Notes: generated from the sequence alone by a model not told the origin. Positions 24,140 through 34,880 are shown, numbered from the stretch's first letter. The stretch is 64,000 nt of DNA from Paraburkholderia phenoliruptrix (GCF_019511605.1 NZ_JAEUAV010000006.1:224130-288129), one strand, 5' to 3'. Made by a program: numbers and translations.

Positions 24140-26404
24140 CTAATGCGCAAGCTGCCAGCGCAACACAGGCTGCGTCGCGCCAGACGGCATCGCCCATGCG
24201 CCGTCGGCGCCGAAGTCATAGCCCGCGAAGCTGGCGGGGTCGCTCATCTGCGCGGTGGTGAGCCCGTTGGAGGGCGGCAGGCTACCGCCGCTCGCAGGCT
24301 GCCCGGTCGTCTCCTTGTTCCAGTAGACGTCCGACGCGAGCGTGCCAGAGCCGAACGCAATTACGCCATGCGTCGGCATGCTTCGCGTTTGAACCTCACC
24401 TGTCGCAAACGACTGGCTGACGCTTCCGTCGTTGATACCGACCAGTCCACCGCCGTAGCCGGTCGAGAAAACGGGCTTCACGCTGCCCGTCGCATACGAC
24501 TGTGCAATCGATCCCAGGTTGTAGCCCACGAGCCCGCCATTCGCGTCCGAGCCCGAAATTGCGGCGCTGCTCCACGAGCGCTCCACGGCGCCTTCATTGC
24601 GGCCTACCAGTCCGCCGAAGGTCGTGCCGTTCTGATAGATTTCCATCGCCACGCCGCTCGAATGCGCATTCGCAATCACACCTTGATTCACGCCGGCCAG
24701 CAGGCCGCTGCCCAGGTGACTCGTGCTGACATAGCCGTCTTCCACGCCCACGTCGCGCAGCACGCCCGCGAGCCCCACCACGCCGAACAGCCCGGACGAA
24801 TAATCCTTGCTGAAGTCGGCGACCTCGATGCGCGCGTTGCGCACGCTGTGCCACATGCCGTCGAACTGGCCGGTGAAGGGCGTGGTGTGATTGCCGAGCG
24901 GCGCCAAGGTATAGCCGCTCGCGTCAATGTCCGTGCCGAGCGCATAGTTGCCCGCGAGATCCTGCGAAATGTTCTGCAGGTCCGTGACGTTGTTGACGAG
25001 CTTGTACGCCGTGATCTGCGTAAGCTGCCCGCTGCCGGGCGCGGCGCTCCATGCAGGGTTGCCGAGCAGGGTGCCGGCGCTGTAGCTGCCGTTCATGTCG
25101 TAAAGCGCAGTCACGAGCCCCGTGCTGCGCGACCAGTCGATCACGCCGCGGTTCGCGATGCTGCCGCCGTTATCGAGGCTCGCGGCATCCGCGCGCAGGA
25201 TCAGGTTGCCACTGCCCTGGTTGGCAAGCGTTGCGCCTTGCGCGATGCTGAGGTTGCCATACGCCGCGAGCGTGAGCGACCCGTTGCCTTGCCACGCAAT
25301 GCCCGAGTTCACGTCTATGTTGCCGCTGCCGCCGTTCGCGCCGGTCGTCTGCAGATTGACCGATGTGCCGGTGCCGAGGCCCGCCGACAGCGCGCGCGCA
25401 GCATTGTCGTCGACGGTGAAGGCGGACGTCGCGATGTTCCATTGATTCGCACGCACCGTCGTGCCGCCCATCGGAAACACCACGTTATCCGCGCTCATGT
25501 CGACGGTGCCGCCGCTTGCTTCGATTGCGCCGCCCGGCTGCAACGTACCGTGCCCCGCGATCAGCCACACATGGCCGTCGCGCGTGGCCGTGCCCGTCGC
25601 ACGAATTGCCTCGCGATTGCCGGCGAGCGCGTAGATGTTGCCGTCCACGGCTTGCAAGCTGACTTGCGCCGCCTGGATCAGGCCGCCGTTCATGATCGTT
25701 CCGCCCGCGCCCTGCTGAGTCGGCTGCACGAACACCTGGCGGCCCGTCGACGAATCCTGCAGCAGCACCTGCTGCCCGACCGCCAGTTCGACGGTGCCGT
25801 TCGGCGCGCTGATGGTGCCGGCGTTACCAACCTGCTGTCGTGCAATGAGGAACACGTCGCCGCTGCCGGAGGCGATCGTGCCGAGATTGACCACGCCCGC
25901 GCTCGAATTGCCCGACAGCGTGAGCGGCCCGCCGTTCATGAAGGCATCGGTGCTCGCAACGTCGAGCGTGGACGCGACGAAGCGTCCGTTCGTCGAAACG
26001 ACGCCGCGCGGTCCGACAAGAATGCCTTGGGGGTTGATCAGATAAACGCTGCCGCTTGCAGTGAGCGTGCCGAGAATCGCTGACGGCGAGCCGCCGGTCA
26101 CACGGTTGAGCGTCGCGCCGTTGCCGTTGGCAAACACTACGCGGTTGCCGCTGCCGATCGAAAAGCTGTTCCAGTCGACCACGCCGCGGCTGGAGCCCTG
26201 CGTGACTGTCACCGTCGTGCCGTTACTGCCGATCGACCCGCTGCCGCCGACGAATTGCCCGCCCGCGGGCAATGCACCCGCGGCCCGCGCGTCGAATGGA
26301 CTCGCGCAGCACAGTAGCGCCGCAACAAGCGGCAGGAGCGCTAGTCGCCCCTTGCGCGGACGTGAATGGTTATGGTCGCATGCTGCAAGCGCAATTCTGT
26401 TCAT
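24140..26404 (-). CDS. Two-partner secretion exoprotein with FHA secretion domain and GLUG repeats
   Basis: A 754-residue TpsA. After an extended signal (about 42 residues, ending FDARAAG) comes the filamentous-haemagglutinin N-terminal secretion domain, with SSRGVVDWNSFSIGSGNRV, ATLNRVTGGSPSAILG and the hallmark INPQGILVGPRG at about residues 130-145. The middle is beta-helix-like. The C-terminal third has GLUG-type repeats: GGLVGRNEGAVERSW, GGLVGYNLGSIAQSYATG and GGLVGINDGSVSQSFATGEV. It should be secreted through the TpsB encoded next to it. It is short for the family, and no toxin or CDI domain is seen at the C-terminus, so an adhesin role is more likely. GGAGACGTG precedes the start. Confidence 0.88.
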   Translation of the reverse strand: MNRIALAACDHNHSRPRKGRLALLPLVAALLCCASPFDARAAGALPAGGQFVGGSGSIGSNGTTVTVTQGSSRGVVDWNSFSIGSGNRVVFANGNGATLNRVTGGSPSAILGTLTASGSVYLINPQGILVGPRGVVSTNGRFVASTLDVASTDAFMNGGPLTLSGNSSAGVVNLGTIASGSGDVFLIARQQVGNAGTISAPNGTVELAVGQQVLLQDSSTGRQVFVQPTQQGAGGTIMNGGLIQAAQVSLQAVDGNIYALAGNREAIRATGTATRDGHVWLIAGHGTLQPGGAIEASGGTVDMSADNVVFPMGGTTVRANQWNIATSAFTVDDNAARALSAGLGTGTSVNLQTTGANGGSGNIDVNSGIAWQGNGSLTLAAYGNLSIAQGATLANQGSGNLILRADAASLDNGGSIANRGVIDWSRSTGLVTALYDMNGSYSAGTLLGNPAWSAAPGSGQLTQITAYKLVNNVTDLQNISQDLAGNYALGTDIDASGYTLAPLGNHTTPFTGQFDGMWHSVRNARIEVADFSKDYSSGLFGVVGLAGVLRDVGVEDGYVSTSHLGSGLLAGVNQGVIANAHSSGVAMEIYQNGTTFGGLVGRNEGAVERSWSSAAISGSDANGGLVGYNLGSIAQSYATGSVKPVFSTGYGGGLVGINDGSVSQSFATGEVQTRSMPTHGVIAFGSGTLASDVYWNKETTGQPASGGSLPPSNGLTTAQMSDPASFAGYDFGADGAWAMPSGATQPVLRWQLAH

Positions 26405-26753
26405 CACGTCTCCTGTGCCACGCAAGGCGCGCCGTATGCTCAGATGTCATGCGGCTCTCGCGGGTCGGTCAACTGTGGCACGCCCGTATTATTGCAGCCG
26501 GTTTCAGGCGCACAATGAGCAGAAGGAAGCGGCATATCGACGTATTGCGCCTAAAGGTCTGCGGATTTGGCCAAGGCATGAGCGGCGAAGCGTCGCAATG
26601 GGGGCGCGAACTCATGGTTTCCCCTATAGCAGCGAGACGGCGCGCACACGACCATTGGCACTAGCCCTGCTTCGGCAGCGCAGTGCCTCAATCTCACTCG
26701 CTAACTGAACAGACGTTTTTTCGAGGCGGTAAGACAGTGCGATTGACAACGCA
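26405..26753. other. Divergent intergenic region tpsA / PAS kinase
   Basis: About 350 bp between divergent genes, which should contain both promoters. No clear operator, riboswitch or small gene was found. A longer minus-strand frame crossing it is an antisense shadow of the kinase gene. Confidence 0.45.
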
Positions 26754-29402
26754 ATGAGCAACAACGAAATTGCCGATCAGGTACCGGCTCTCGTGTGGAC
26801 CGCTGAAGCACGAGGAATCGTCACGTATGCCAACATTGCGTGCCGCAAGTACCTCGGCAATCCGTTCGCGCCGAACACCACGATCCATTGGGACCAGTTC
26901 GTTCTCGAACTCGATGTCAAGAAAGTGCTCGACGCGTGGCGCAAGGCGCTGACAGCAGGCGAAAGCGCGAAGGTGAACGCGCGCCTGAAGCGTTTCGACG
27001 GTCGCTACCGCTGGCACAAACTCCGTATTCAGCCCATTTTCGACGACGCACGCACGGTCTGCGGCGCGTGCGGCATCGCGATGGACATCGACGACTTCGT
27101 GCAGGCCGGCGAAGCCTACGAAGTCGGCGAGCGACGTCTGCGTTTCGCGCTCGACGCAGCGCGCGTCGGCGCCTGGGAATGGGACATGGGTAGCCGCACC
27201 GCGCGCATCAGCGCGCAGCTCGCGCAAATCTACGGACTCGAACGGCACGAAGCAGAAGTACCGTTGCAATGGCTGTTCGACCGGATTCCCGAGAGCTATC
27301 GTGCATGGTTCGCGCGCGAGTTGACCGGCCGCTTGCACCAGTGCGTTCCGTTCGAGCTCGACTTTCCGATTGAACTCGAGGACGGGCGACGTTTGTGGCT
27401 GCGCACGCGCGGCGAAACGGATTGCGGTGCGGGCACGGCGATCGAACGGGTATTCGGCGTCACCTACGACATCACCGAACAGCACGACGCGCAGACTGAA
27501 CGCGAGCGCAGCGAACAGCGCTATCGCGCGCTTGTCGAAGCGAGTTCGGAACTGACGTGGATAGCGGACGCGGCCGGGCACACGAAACAACTCGGCAACT
27601 GGCAGTCGTTCGCTCCCGAAGAGGGCCTGAGCGCGCGTTGCGGATGGCTCGAGCTGGTTCATCCCGACGACCAGGAATGCGCGCGCGACAACTGGTCGGC
27701 CATCGTCAAATCCGAAATGCCGGGTTCGATGACTTTCCGGCTGCGCCGGCGCGACGGCAGTTGGCGCACCATGTCCGCGCGTGCCGCGCCCTTGCGCGAC
27801 GACGACGGCACGCTGCGCGAATGGTTCTGCATGGCAACGGACGTGACTGACGAGCGCGCCGCGGCCGCTGCGCTCGAAGAACGCAATCTGCGTCTGCAGG
27901 TGGCCATGCGCGCGGCGAAAATGACCATCGGCTATCTGGCGCTCGATTCATGGACAGTCTGTTGGGACAGCGTCGAGGCAGCGCCACGCGGGCTGGCTGG
28001 GCCGACCGGGCTGCCGTACGACGCGGCGCTGCAGCGCGTGCATAGCGACGACCGCGCCGCCGTGGACGCCGCAATGCGGCGCGTCGCGCTTACCGGCGAA
28101 TTCGACAAGCCGCTGGAATTCCGCATCATGATGCGCGGCCACGAACACTGGCTGCAAAGCCAGGCCGTGTTGCAGCGTGATGCAGACGGCAACCCCTGGC
28201 GCGTGATCGCAAGCGCGGTGGATATCACGCAGCGCAAGACGCTCGAACTGGCGTTGCGCGAAACCGACCGCCGCAAGGACGAATTCCTCGCAATGCTCGC
28301 GCACGAACTGCGCAATCCGCTCGCGCCGATGCGCAACGCCATTGCACTGCTGCGCCGCGAGAAAGAAGCGGGCATGAAGTCGTGCGAACTTGTCGGCATG
28401 CTGAGCCGGCAGGTCGATCATATGGCGCAACTCGTCGACGATCTGCTCGAAGTGTCGCGCATCACGCACGGGCGCATCGTGCTTCGACGCGAGCCAGTGC
28501 TGCTTGGCACCGCCGTGTATGGCGCGCTGGAAACGGTGTCGTCGATGGCGGCCTCGCGCAGCCAGCATCTGACCGTGACGCTGCCGCCCGCGCCCGTCTG
28601 GCTCCACGCGGACCCGCTGCGCCTGTCGCAGATTCTCGTCAACGTTCTGAACAACGCGTGCAAGTACACCGACCCCGGCGGCAGCGTGTGCGTCACCGCG
28701 CTAGCCGACGAGCGCTTCGCTACCGTCACCATCGAAGACAACGGCAGCGGCATTTCATCCGATCTGCTGCCGCACATCTTCGATCTCTTCGCGCAAGGCG
28801 AGCGCACGCTCGACCGGGCGCATGGCGGTCTTGGCATCGGTTTGTCGCTGGTGAAGAAGCTGGTGGAACTGCACGGCGGCGGCATCGACATTGCAAGCCC
28901 CGGACCGGGCCGCGGCGCTACAGTGTCGATCAGGCTGCCGCTCTCGCACGCGCCCGAAGCGCCCACGTCGTCGCACGACGAACCGTCGGCGCGCCGGGCC
29001 TCGCATGCGGAGCGCGCTTCGCTGCACGTGCTGATCGTCGACGACAACAAGGACGCCGCCGACTCGCTCGCGCTGCTTTGCGAGAGCGAGGGCTATCACG
29101 TGGATGTCGCGTATGCCGCACAGGAGGCACTGGCCAAAGCGCAAGCGGAGCCTGTGGACGCCGCGCTGCTCGACATCGGCCTGCCGGACACCGACGGCTA
29201 CGAACTTGCACGGCTGATTCGCCAGAGGGGCGAAACCCGGCCCGTGCTGATCGCGGTGACCGGCTACGGCCAGGCCGACGATCATCTGCGGGTGCAGGCC
29301 GCAGGGTTCGATCATCACCTCGTCAAGCCGGTCGACATCGAATATCTGATGTCGCTGCTGGCGGAACTGACGCCTGCGGCCGCCTCGCCGCATGCGGAGT
29401 GA
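26754..29402 (+). CDS. Soluble multi-PAS hybrid sensor histidine kinase
   Basis: An 882-residue cytoplasmic sensor without membrane segments. Four PAS-like modules are seen at about residues 8-113, 128-243, 256-368 and 380-495, several ending in the typical DITE/DVTD/DITQRK linker. The HisKA motif FLAMLAHELRNPLAPMR carries H517. The ATPase follows (NVLNNACKYTDPG, IEDNGSGIS, GGLGIGLSLV). A receiver domain sits at about 757-872 (VLIVDDNKDAADS, phospho-acceptor D807 in LLDIGLPDTDG). This is the common architecture of PAS-hybrid kinases in Burkholderiales. Ligand or redox input is unknown: no heme or flavin motif was identified. No cognate response regulator is adjacent. Confidence 0.88.
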   Translation: MSNNEIADQVPALVWTAEARGIVTYANIACRKYLGNPFAPNTTIHWDQFVLELDVKKVLDAWRKALTAGESAKVNARLKRFDGRYRWHKLRIQPIFDDARTVCGACGIAMDIDDFVQAGEAYEVGERRLRFALDAARVGAWEWDMGSRTARISAQLAQIYGLERHEAEVPLQWLFDRIPESYRAWFARELTGRLHQCVPFELDFPIELEDGRRLWLRTRGETDCGAGTAIERVFGVTYDITEQHDAQTERERSEQRYRALVEASSELTWIADAAGHTKQLGNWQSFAPEEGLSARCGWLELVHPDDQECARDNWSAIVKSEMPGSMTFRLRRRDGSWRTMSARAAPLRDDDGTLREWFCMATDVTDERAAAAALEERNLRLQVAMRAAKMTIGYLALDSWTVCWDSVEAAPRGLAGPTGLPYDAALQRVHSDDRAAVDAAMRRVALTGEFDKPLEFRIMMRGHEHWLQSQAVLQRDADGNPWRVIASAVDITQRKTLELALRETDRRKDEFLAMLAHELRNPLAPMRNAIALLRREKEAGMKSCELVGMLSRQVDHMAQLVDDLLEVSRITHGRIVLRREPVLLGTAVYGALETVSSMAASRSQHLTVTLPPAPVWLHADPLRLSQILVNVLNNACKYTDPGGSVCVTALADERFATVTIEDNGSGISSDLLPHIFDLFAQGERTLDRAHGGLGIGLSLVKKLVELHGGGIDIASPGPGRGATVSIRLPLSHAPEAPTSSHDEPSARRASHAERASLHVLIVDDNKDAADSLALLCESEGYHVDVAYAAQEALAKAQAEPVDAALLDIGLPDTDGYELARLIRQRGETRPVLIAVTGYGQADDHLRVQAAGFDHHLVKPVDIEYLMSLLAELTPAAASPHAE

Positions 29403-29660
29403 GGCCGGGCACTCCGTTCGCCGGTAAAGTCAACCGTTGCGGGGCGCGGCATCCGCTACTCCGGGTTTCGCTGCAGTTGCGCTGCTGCGTACCGGCACTC
29501 GCGGCCGGCATGAACGATTCTCCTCTCTCTCCAGATTGAGACGATTGCGCCATTTGTTGAGCGTGCCTCGCGTTCAGCGTTTGCGGTGAGCGTCTTACAG
29601 TACGTCATCGACTGCGCGCCCTGGAATCCTGGCGCGCGACGCAACTTCGGAGAATCGGTG

Positions 29661-30698
29661 ATGAACAATACTCGCAGCGCGATTCCGGCCTCGTTCTTCG
29701 GCATCGCAGTGGGCGCACTGGCGCTTGCCAATTTATGGCGCGTGGCAATCAGGTTATGGCATCTGCCTGCCGCCATCGGAACAGGGATGACAGTAGCGGC
29801 TTTGGTGGTATGGCTCGCGGTTCTGGTCGGATATGCACAAAAGTGGCGAACGCATGCCGCCGACGCCCGCGCGGAATTGCAGCATCCGGTTCAGTCGTCG
29901 TTCGTCGCACTGGGGCCCGTGTCGAGCATGCTGGCTGCGCAACTGTTGCAGCCGCATGCGTATGGGTTGGCACTCGCGTTGTTCGGCATTGCCGCGTTCA
30001 CGCAACTTGTGCTTGGCGTGTATTTGCACGGGCGGCTCTGGCAAGGTGGACGCAAGCCCGAACTCGTCACGCCGGCCATCTACCTGCCGACCGTTGCGCC
30101 TAGCTTCGTGGCCGGCGCGACCTCCGCGGCTTTCGGTTTTCACCAGTTGGGCAGCCTGTTTTTCGGCGCGGGCGTGCTGTTCTGGCTCGCTATCGAATCG
30201 CTCGTACTGCATCGCGCCGCCGTGCATGAACCGCTGCCCGAGGCATTACGGCCGACGCTCGGCATTCAGTTGGCGCCGCCGGTCGTGGGTGGTGTGGCCT
30301 ATGTCGCACTGACGAGCGGGACGCCCGACATGTTCGCACTGATGCTGCTCGGCTACGGCCTCTATCACGCGTTGCTGCTGTTGCGCCTGTTGCCGTGGAT
30401 TCGCCAACAACCCTTCGTGCCTGGCTACTGGGCTTTCAGCTTCGGCGTGGCCGCGTTGCCGACCATGGCGCTGCGTATGGCTGAGCGAGGCGCGGGCGGT
30501 GTAGTGGCAGGGGCCGCGCCGGTTCTGTTCGTGCTCGCCAATGTGATTATCGGAATTCTCGCGGTCAAGACATTGGATTTGCTGGTGCGAGGCAAACTGG
30601 TTCCGCCGACCGCAGCCCCTCTTGCTGCTTCGAATACGCCGAAGCAAGGACCGGCGGATGCGCGCATCGGACGAACCGGCGAAGCTGCCGGCGTCTAG
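29661..30698 (+). CDS. tehA: TehA/SLAC1-family anion channel or transporter
   Basis: A 345-residue inner-membrane protein with about ten helices, matching the TehA/SLAC1 family used in tellurite resistance or dicarboxylate and anion passage. Recognisable parts are IPASFFGIAVGALALANLWR at the N-terminus, TPAIYLPTVAPSFVAG in the middle, and LGYGLYHALLLLRLLPWI late. Length is close to TehA (330). The start at 29661 follows CGGAGA; an upstream in-frame extension of 25 codons lacks a good ribosome-binding site. The methyltransferase TehB is not adjacent. Tellurite protection is one known effect of the family, not shown here. Confidence 0.85.
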   Translation: MNNTRSAIPASFFGIAVGALALANLWRVAIRLWHLPAAIGTGMTVAALVVWLAVLVGYAQKWRTHAADARAELQHPVQSSFVALGPVSSMLAAQLLQPHAYGLALALFGIAAFTQLVLGVYLHGRLWQGGRKPELVTPAIYLPTVAPSFVAGATSAAFGFHQLGSLFFGAGVLFWLAIESLVLHRAAVHEPLPEALRPTLGIQLAPPVVGGVAYVALTSGTPDMFALMLLGYGLYHALLLLRLLPWIRQQPFVPGYWAFSFGVAALPTMALRMAERGAGGVVAGAAPVLFVLANVIIGILAVKTLDLLVRGKLVPPTAAPLAASNTPKQGPADARIGRTGEAAGV

Positions 30699-30786
30699 CT
30701 CGCCGCAAGATCCGGCAGGCTTCGGCGGCGCCTCACCGGGCGCTCGCAGCGAGTGCCCGGCGGCCGCAATTCAAGACGCAAATCAG

Positions 30787-30828
30787 GCCGCAACCGAAGC
30801 CGCCACTCAAGCCGCAACCGAAGCCGCC
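30787..30828. repeat. Short tandem repeat, 24-bp unit
   Basis: GCCGCAACCGAAGCCGCC occurs at 30787-30804 and again at 30811-30828, the unit being 24 bp with a partial second copy. It spans the stop codon of the minus-strand SBP gene, encoding its ASVAPAASVAA tail and running on past the end. Confidence 0.7.
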
Positions 30829-31553
30829 GGCGCGACCGAGGCCCCCGCAATGCCGTGCCGCTTTAGCGAGTCGGCGACGAAGCCCGACGCCTTCATTTCT
30901 TCGACAAAGCCGCGCAGGAAAGCAGCCGCCGCTTCGCCTCGGCTCTTCGGCGTACCCATCGCCTGTTGAATCACCATGAAGCGCTCGCCGAGCAGGCGCA
31001 GTCCGGGTGTATTGCGCGCATCCGCTTCGAGTTGCTGCTTGACTCCCGCCGCAACTTCCAGCCCCTGTTCAACGAACGTCTTGACGACGGTCGGCGACGT
31101 GGGCGCGCGCACGATTTGCGCGGCTTTCAGTTCACGCGTGAGGAAAAGGTCATAGGCGCTACCCTTGCCCACCGCCACGCGATTGTGCGGCTGATCAACG
31201 TCCGCATTGGTGCGCACGGGCGAATCGTCGCGCACGAGATAGAAGCCTTCGATCAACACATACGGCGCAGTGAACGCGATGGTCTCGCCGCGCAACGGAT
31301 CGACCGCGAAAAAACCGAAGTCGGCGCGCTCCTCGCTCACCGCCTGCACCGATTTGCCCGCCGTGTCGAACACGACCAATTCGAGCTCGACGCCAAGCTT
31401 CGCGGCAAACGCGCGCGCGAGATCGACGGAAACGCCGAACGGCTCGCCGGTTTGCGGATTTTTGTTGGCGAGAATCGGGTTGCCGAGATTGATCGATGCA
31501 CGCAGCTTGCCCGTGGGCGCGAATGCGGAGATGACGGTTTGATCGATGTTCAT
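30807..31553 (-). CDS. SBP_bac_3-type amino acid binding protein without signal peptide
   Basis: A 248-residue type II periplasmic-binding-protein fold. The pattern includes LRASINLGNPILANKNPQTG, GVSVDLARAFAAKLGVELEL, FDTAGKSVQAVSEERADFGF and the family's DPLRGETIAFTAPYVLIEG. It resembles glutamine/histidine-type binding proteins. Oddly, MNIDQTVISAFAPTGKL shows no hydrophobic export segment, and upstream in-frame codons do not supply one. Either the protein is cytoplasmic or it has been repurposed. GAGA precedes the chosen start weakly. No permease or ATPase is adjacent; tRNA-Lys lies 117 bp upstream on the same strand. Confidence 0.8.
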   Translation of the reverse strand: MNIDQTVISAFAPTGKLRASINLGNPILANKNPQTGEPFGVSVDLARAFAAKLGVELELVVFDTAGKSVQAVSEERADFGFFAVDPLRGETIAFTAPYVLIEGFYLVRDDSPVRTNADVDQPHNRVAVGKGSAYDLFLTRELKAAQIVRAPTSPTVVKTFVEQGLEVAAGVKQQLEADARNTPGLRLLGERFMVIQQAMGTPKSRGEAAAAFLRGFVEEMKASGFVADSLKRHGIAGASVAPAASVAA

Positions 31554-31669
31554 GGTGTCTCGTTGGAGCCGCGCGTTGCGCGCAGGCATTGCGGGGTGCC
31601 TGTTCGGTACAGCGCTCGCGGTGTTGCACGAACGGCATGGCGGCGACGAGCAGAGCCAACTCCTCGTCA

Positions 31670-31745
31670 TGGTAGGCCGTGGCGGATTCGAACCGCCGAC
31701 CAACGGATTAAAAGTCCGCTGCTCTACCAGCTGAGCTAACGACCC
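31670..31745 (-). tRNA. tRNA-Lys (TTT anticodon)
   Basis: A 76-nt cloverleaf including the encoded CCA end. The anticodon stem GCGGA/TCCGT holds loop CTTTTAA, giving anticodon TTT. The T-arm carries GGTTCGAATCC and the D-arm AGCTCAGCTGGTAGAGC. The acceptor stem GGGTCGT pairs with ACGGCCT, with two G-U wobbles (pairs 1-72 and 4-69), otherwise complementary. No integrase or duplicated 3' end suggests use as an island attachment site in this window. Confidence 0.93.
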
Positions 31746-31816
31746 GGCCTCCGCGCGCCCGTTGCCCCGAGCGTCTATCAGACATTAACAAAGCCGTGGC
31801 GGCTCCAGTGATGCTC

Positions 31817-31848
31817 CCGCTAGCCGATGTCGATTGTCCGGCTAGCGG
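31817..31848. terminator. Hairpin over the 3' end of hsp20
   Basis: CCGCTAGCC (31817-31825) and GGCTAGCGG (31840-31848) form a perfect 9-bp stem with a 14-nt loop spanning the hsp20 stop codon. There is no U-run, so it may be a stability or termination element. Confidence 0.35.
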
Positions 31849-32383
31849 CCCGGGGCCGCTCCTGCTTCGGTACCGTTAAAGTTAGCACGCCTTTATCGAA
31901 TTTGGCCAGTGCACGTTCGGGATCGGCCTCCTCCGGCATCGGGATCGTGCGAACGAAGGTTCCGTATGCACGCTCGAGCCGGTAGCAGCCGTCCTCTTCG
32001 CTATTCACGTCCTGCTTTTTCTCGCCGCGCAACACGAGCGCGCCGTCTTCGACGCTCACCGTCAGATCCTCGCGCTCCATTCCCGGCAGTTCAACCGTCA
32101 CGCGCAGCACCTTGCCTTCGTCGACCACGTCGATACGCGGCTGGAAGCGCGACGAGCTGAAGTCGCCGAACCATCGTTCCAGTGCGCCGCGGCCCGCAAA
32201 GGGATCGTGAAAGAACTCCTCGACCGCGCGCCACGGGTCGCGCGGAAAAAGCCGTGAAATGTCAGGCCACGCGGCGCGCCACTGCTCGCTCGCCGACGCC
32301 TCGCGCGCACTGTCTGCCTCGGGTTTGCGGCCCGAGCCACGAAGAAACTTGAAAGGATTCCACCTTTTCGGGTCGGTGTTCAT
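31820..32383 (-). CDS. Hsp20/alpha-crystallin small heat-shock protein
   Basis: A 187-residue small heat-shock chaperone that holds unfolding proteins in the cytoplasm. The alpha-crystallin domain spans about residues 85-175. It starts FQPRIDVVDEGKVLRVTVEL, contains ELPGMEREDLTVSVEDGALV and LRGEKKQ, and ends with the conserved AKFDKGVLTLTVPK. The N-terminal region is longer than in IbpA-type proteins (about 85 residues) and has RDPWRAVEEFFHDPF. AAGGAGG is an almost ideal ribosome-binding site 6 nt upstream. It lies next to groESL in divergent orientation, forming a heat-shock cluster, but no clear sigma32 promoter was found on its own side. Confidence 0.9.
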   Translation of the reverse strand: MNTDPKRWNPFKFLRGSGRKPEADSAREASASEQWRAAWPDISRLFPRDPWRAVEEFFHDPFAGRGALERWFGDFSSSRFQPRIDVVDEGKVLRVTVELPGMEREDLTVSVEDGALVLRGEKKQDVNSEEDGCYRLERAYGTFVRTIPMPEEADPERALAKFDKGVLTLTVPKQERPRAASRTIDIG

Positions 32384-32798
32384 CGCATCCTCCTTCCGCT
32401 TGATACTGGCACCGCGGAGTCGCCATCGCCCGACGCGCGCCGTCGCGAAGCTGCCCGGAGCCTGAATGGCGACCCATAGCGCGGCTGTCAGCGTACGTTC
32501 GAAACATGCAGCGCATACATTGCGACTGCCGAGCCGAAAATAAAATAGTTCGACGTCCAACGAACTTCAAGTTCGCTTTTTGCATCGGCCCAAGGCCGAA
32601 AATCCGGCGGCCGCGGCTGAAAAATTTTGTTACAAACTGGCCGCAAAACAGGCTCTTGAACTCGCCCGACACAACCCTATTTCGCTTTCCGCCACCCCAC
32701 TGGCAACGGCTGCGCCCCGACGCGGGCGTTCAGGCGCGTCGCTCTTTCCGCGCAGCCGGATTCCTTTTTGGTGATCTGTTATCGCATAGGAGATGGAA
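32384..32798. other. Intergenic region between hsp20 and groES
   Basis: About 415 bp between divergent heat-shock genes. It contains the sigma32-like promoter of groESL (32655-32682). The rest shows no gene. A long upstream extension of the hsp20 frame across it has no support. Confidence 0.6.
32655..32682 (+). promoter_or_regulatory. Sigma32-like heat-shock promoter of groESL
   Basis: CTTGAA at 32655-32660 followed, after 14 nt, by CCCTATTT at 32675-32682. The Escherichia coli sigma32 consensus is CTTGAAA and CCCCATNT with similar spacing; seven of eight -10 positions match. It lies about 115 bp upstream of groES, in the right orientation. No CIRCE element was seen, so control is probably by RpoH alone. 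Confidence 0.7.
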
Positions 32799-33116
32799 AT
32801 GCACATTCGTCCCCTCTACGACCGGGTTGTCGTCAAGCGAATCGAGCGGCAACGCACGACGGCCTCCGGCATCGTGATTCCGGACTCCGCCGCTGAAAAG
32901 CCCGAGCAGGGCGAGGTAATAGCGGTCGGCGACGGGCGCCTGCTGACGGACGGCAAACGTCAACCACTCGAACTGAAGGTCGGCGACCACGTTCTGTTCG
33001 GCAAATACGCGGGCCAGACGGTCAAGGTCAATGGCGAGGAACTGCTCGTCATGCGCGAAGAAGACGTGATCGGCGTGTTCGAAGCAGACGCCGCCGAGCA
33101 GCGCAAAGCCGCGTGA
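32799..33116 (+). CDS. groES: Co-chaperonin GroES
   Basis: A 105-residue GroES (Cpn10), the lid of the GroEL chamber. [18 protein letters not shown] is the family N-terminus, followed by the mobile loop [19 protein letters not shown], which contacts GroEL, and [10 protein letters not shown]. It ends with [18 protein letters not shown] plus a short QRKAA tail, slightly longer than the usual 95-97 residues. The second of two close in-frame ATGs (32799) is chosen because AGGAG is 6 nt before it. It is followed 33 bp later by groEL. Confidence 0.95.
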   Translation: MHIRPLYDRVVVKRIERQRTTASGIVIPDSAAEKPEQGEVIAVGDGRLLTDGKRQPLELKVGDHVLFGKYAGQTVKVNGEELLVMREEDVIGVFEADAAEQRKAA

Positions 33117-33119
33117 TAA

Positions 33120-34772
<1,653 letters not shown>

Positions 34773-34823
34773 CGGGTACCCAAGGAGCAACAGTAGAGCA
34801 GGTTCGGCTGCCATTGCCGGGCT

Positions 34824-34859
34824 GGCTTCGGCTTCGGCTTCGGCTTTGGCTTCGGCTCC
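34824..34859. repeat. Imperfect hexanucleotide repeat (GGCTTC)
   Basis: Six consecutive units (GGCTTC three times, then GGCTTT, GGCTTC, GGCTCC) in the spacer between the groEL stop and the terminator. Noncoding; a simple-sequence tract that may vary in length between strains. Confidence 0.75.
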
Positions 34860-34880
34860 GGTCCGGCACGGCTCCAGTTC

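Noticed and set aside
23732..26083. Plus-strand open frame of 783 codons antisense to the TPS genes
   Set aside because: Arg/Ala/His-rich translation with no domain; it mirrors the third-position GC bias of the well-supported tpsA/tpsB genes on the other strand.
24140..26404. TpsA as a contact-dependent inhibition toxin
   Set aside because: No CDI/VENN-type motif, no toxin-like C-terminus and no small immunity gene behind it.
28382..29539. Plus-strand 385-codon frame inside the PAS kinase gene
   Set aside because: Overlaps the kinase HATPase and receiver coding region in another frame; Arg-rich and featureless.
31670..31745. tRNA-Lys as a genomic-island attachment site
   Set aside because: No integrase and no duplicated tRNA 3' end were seen nearby.
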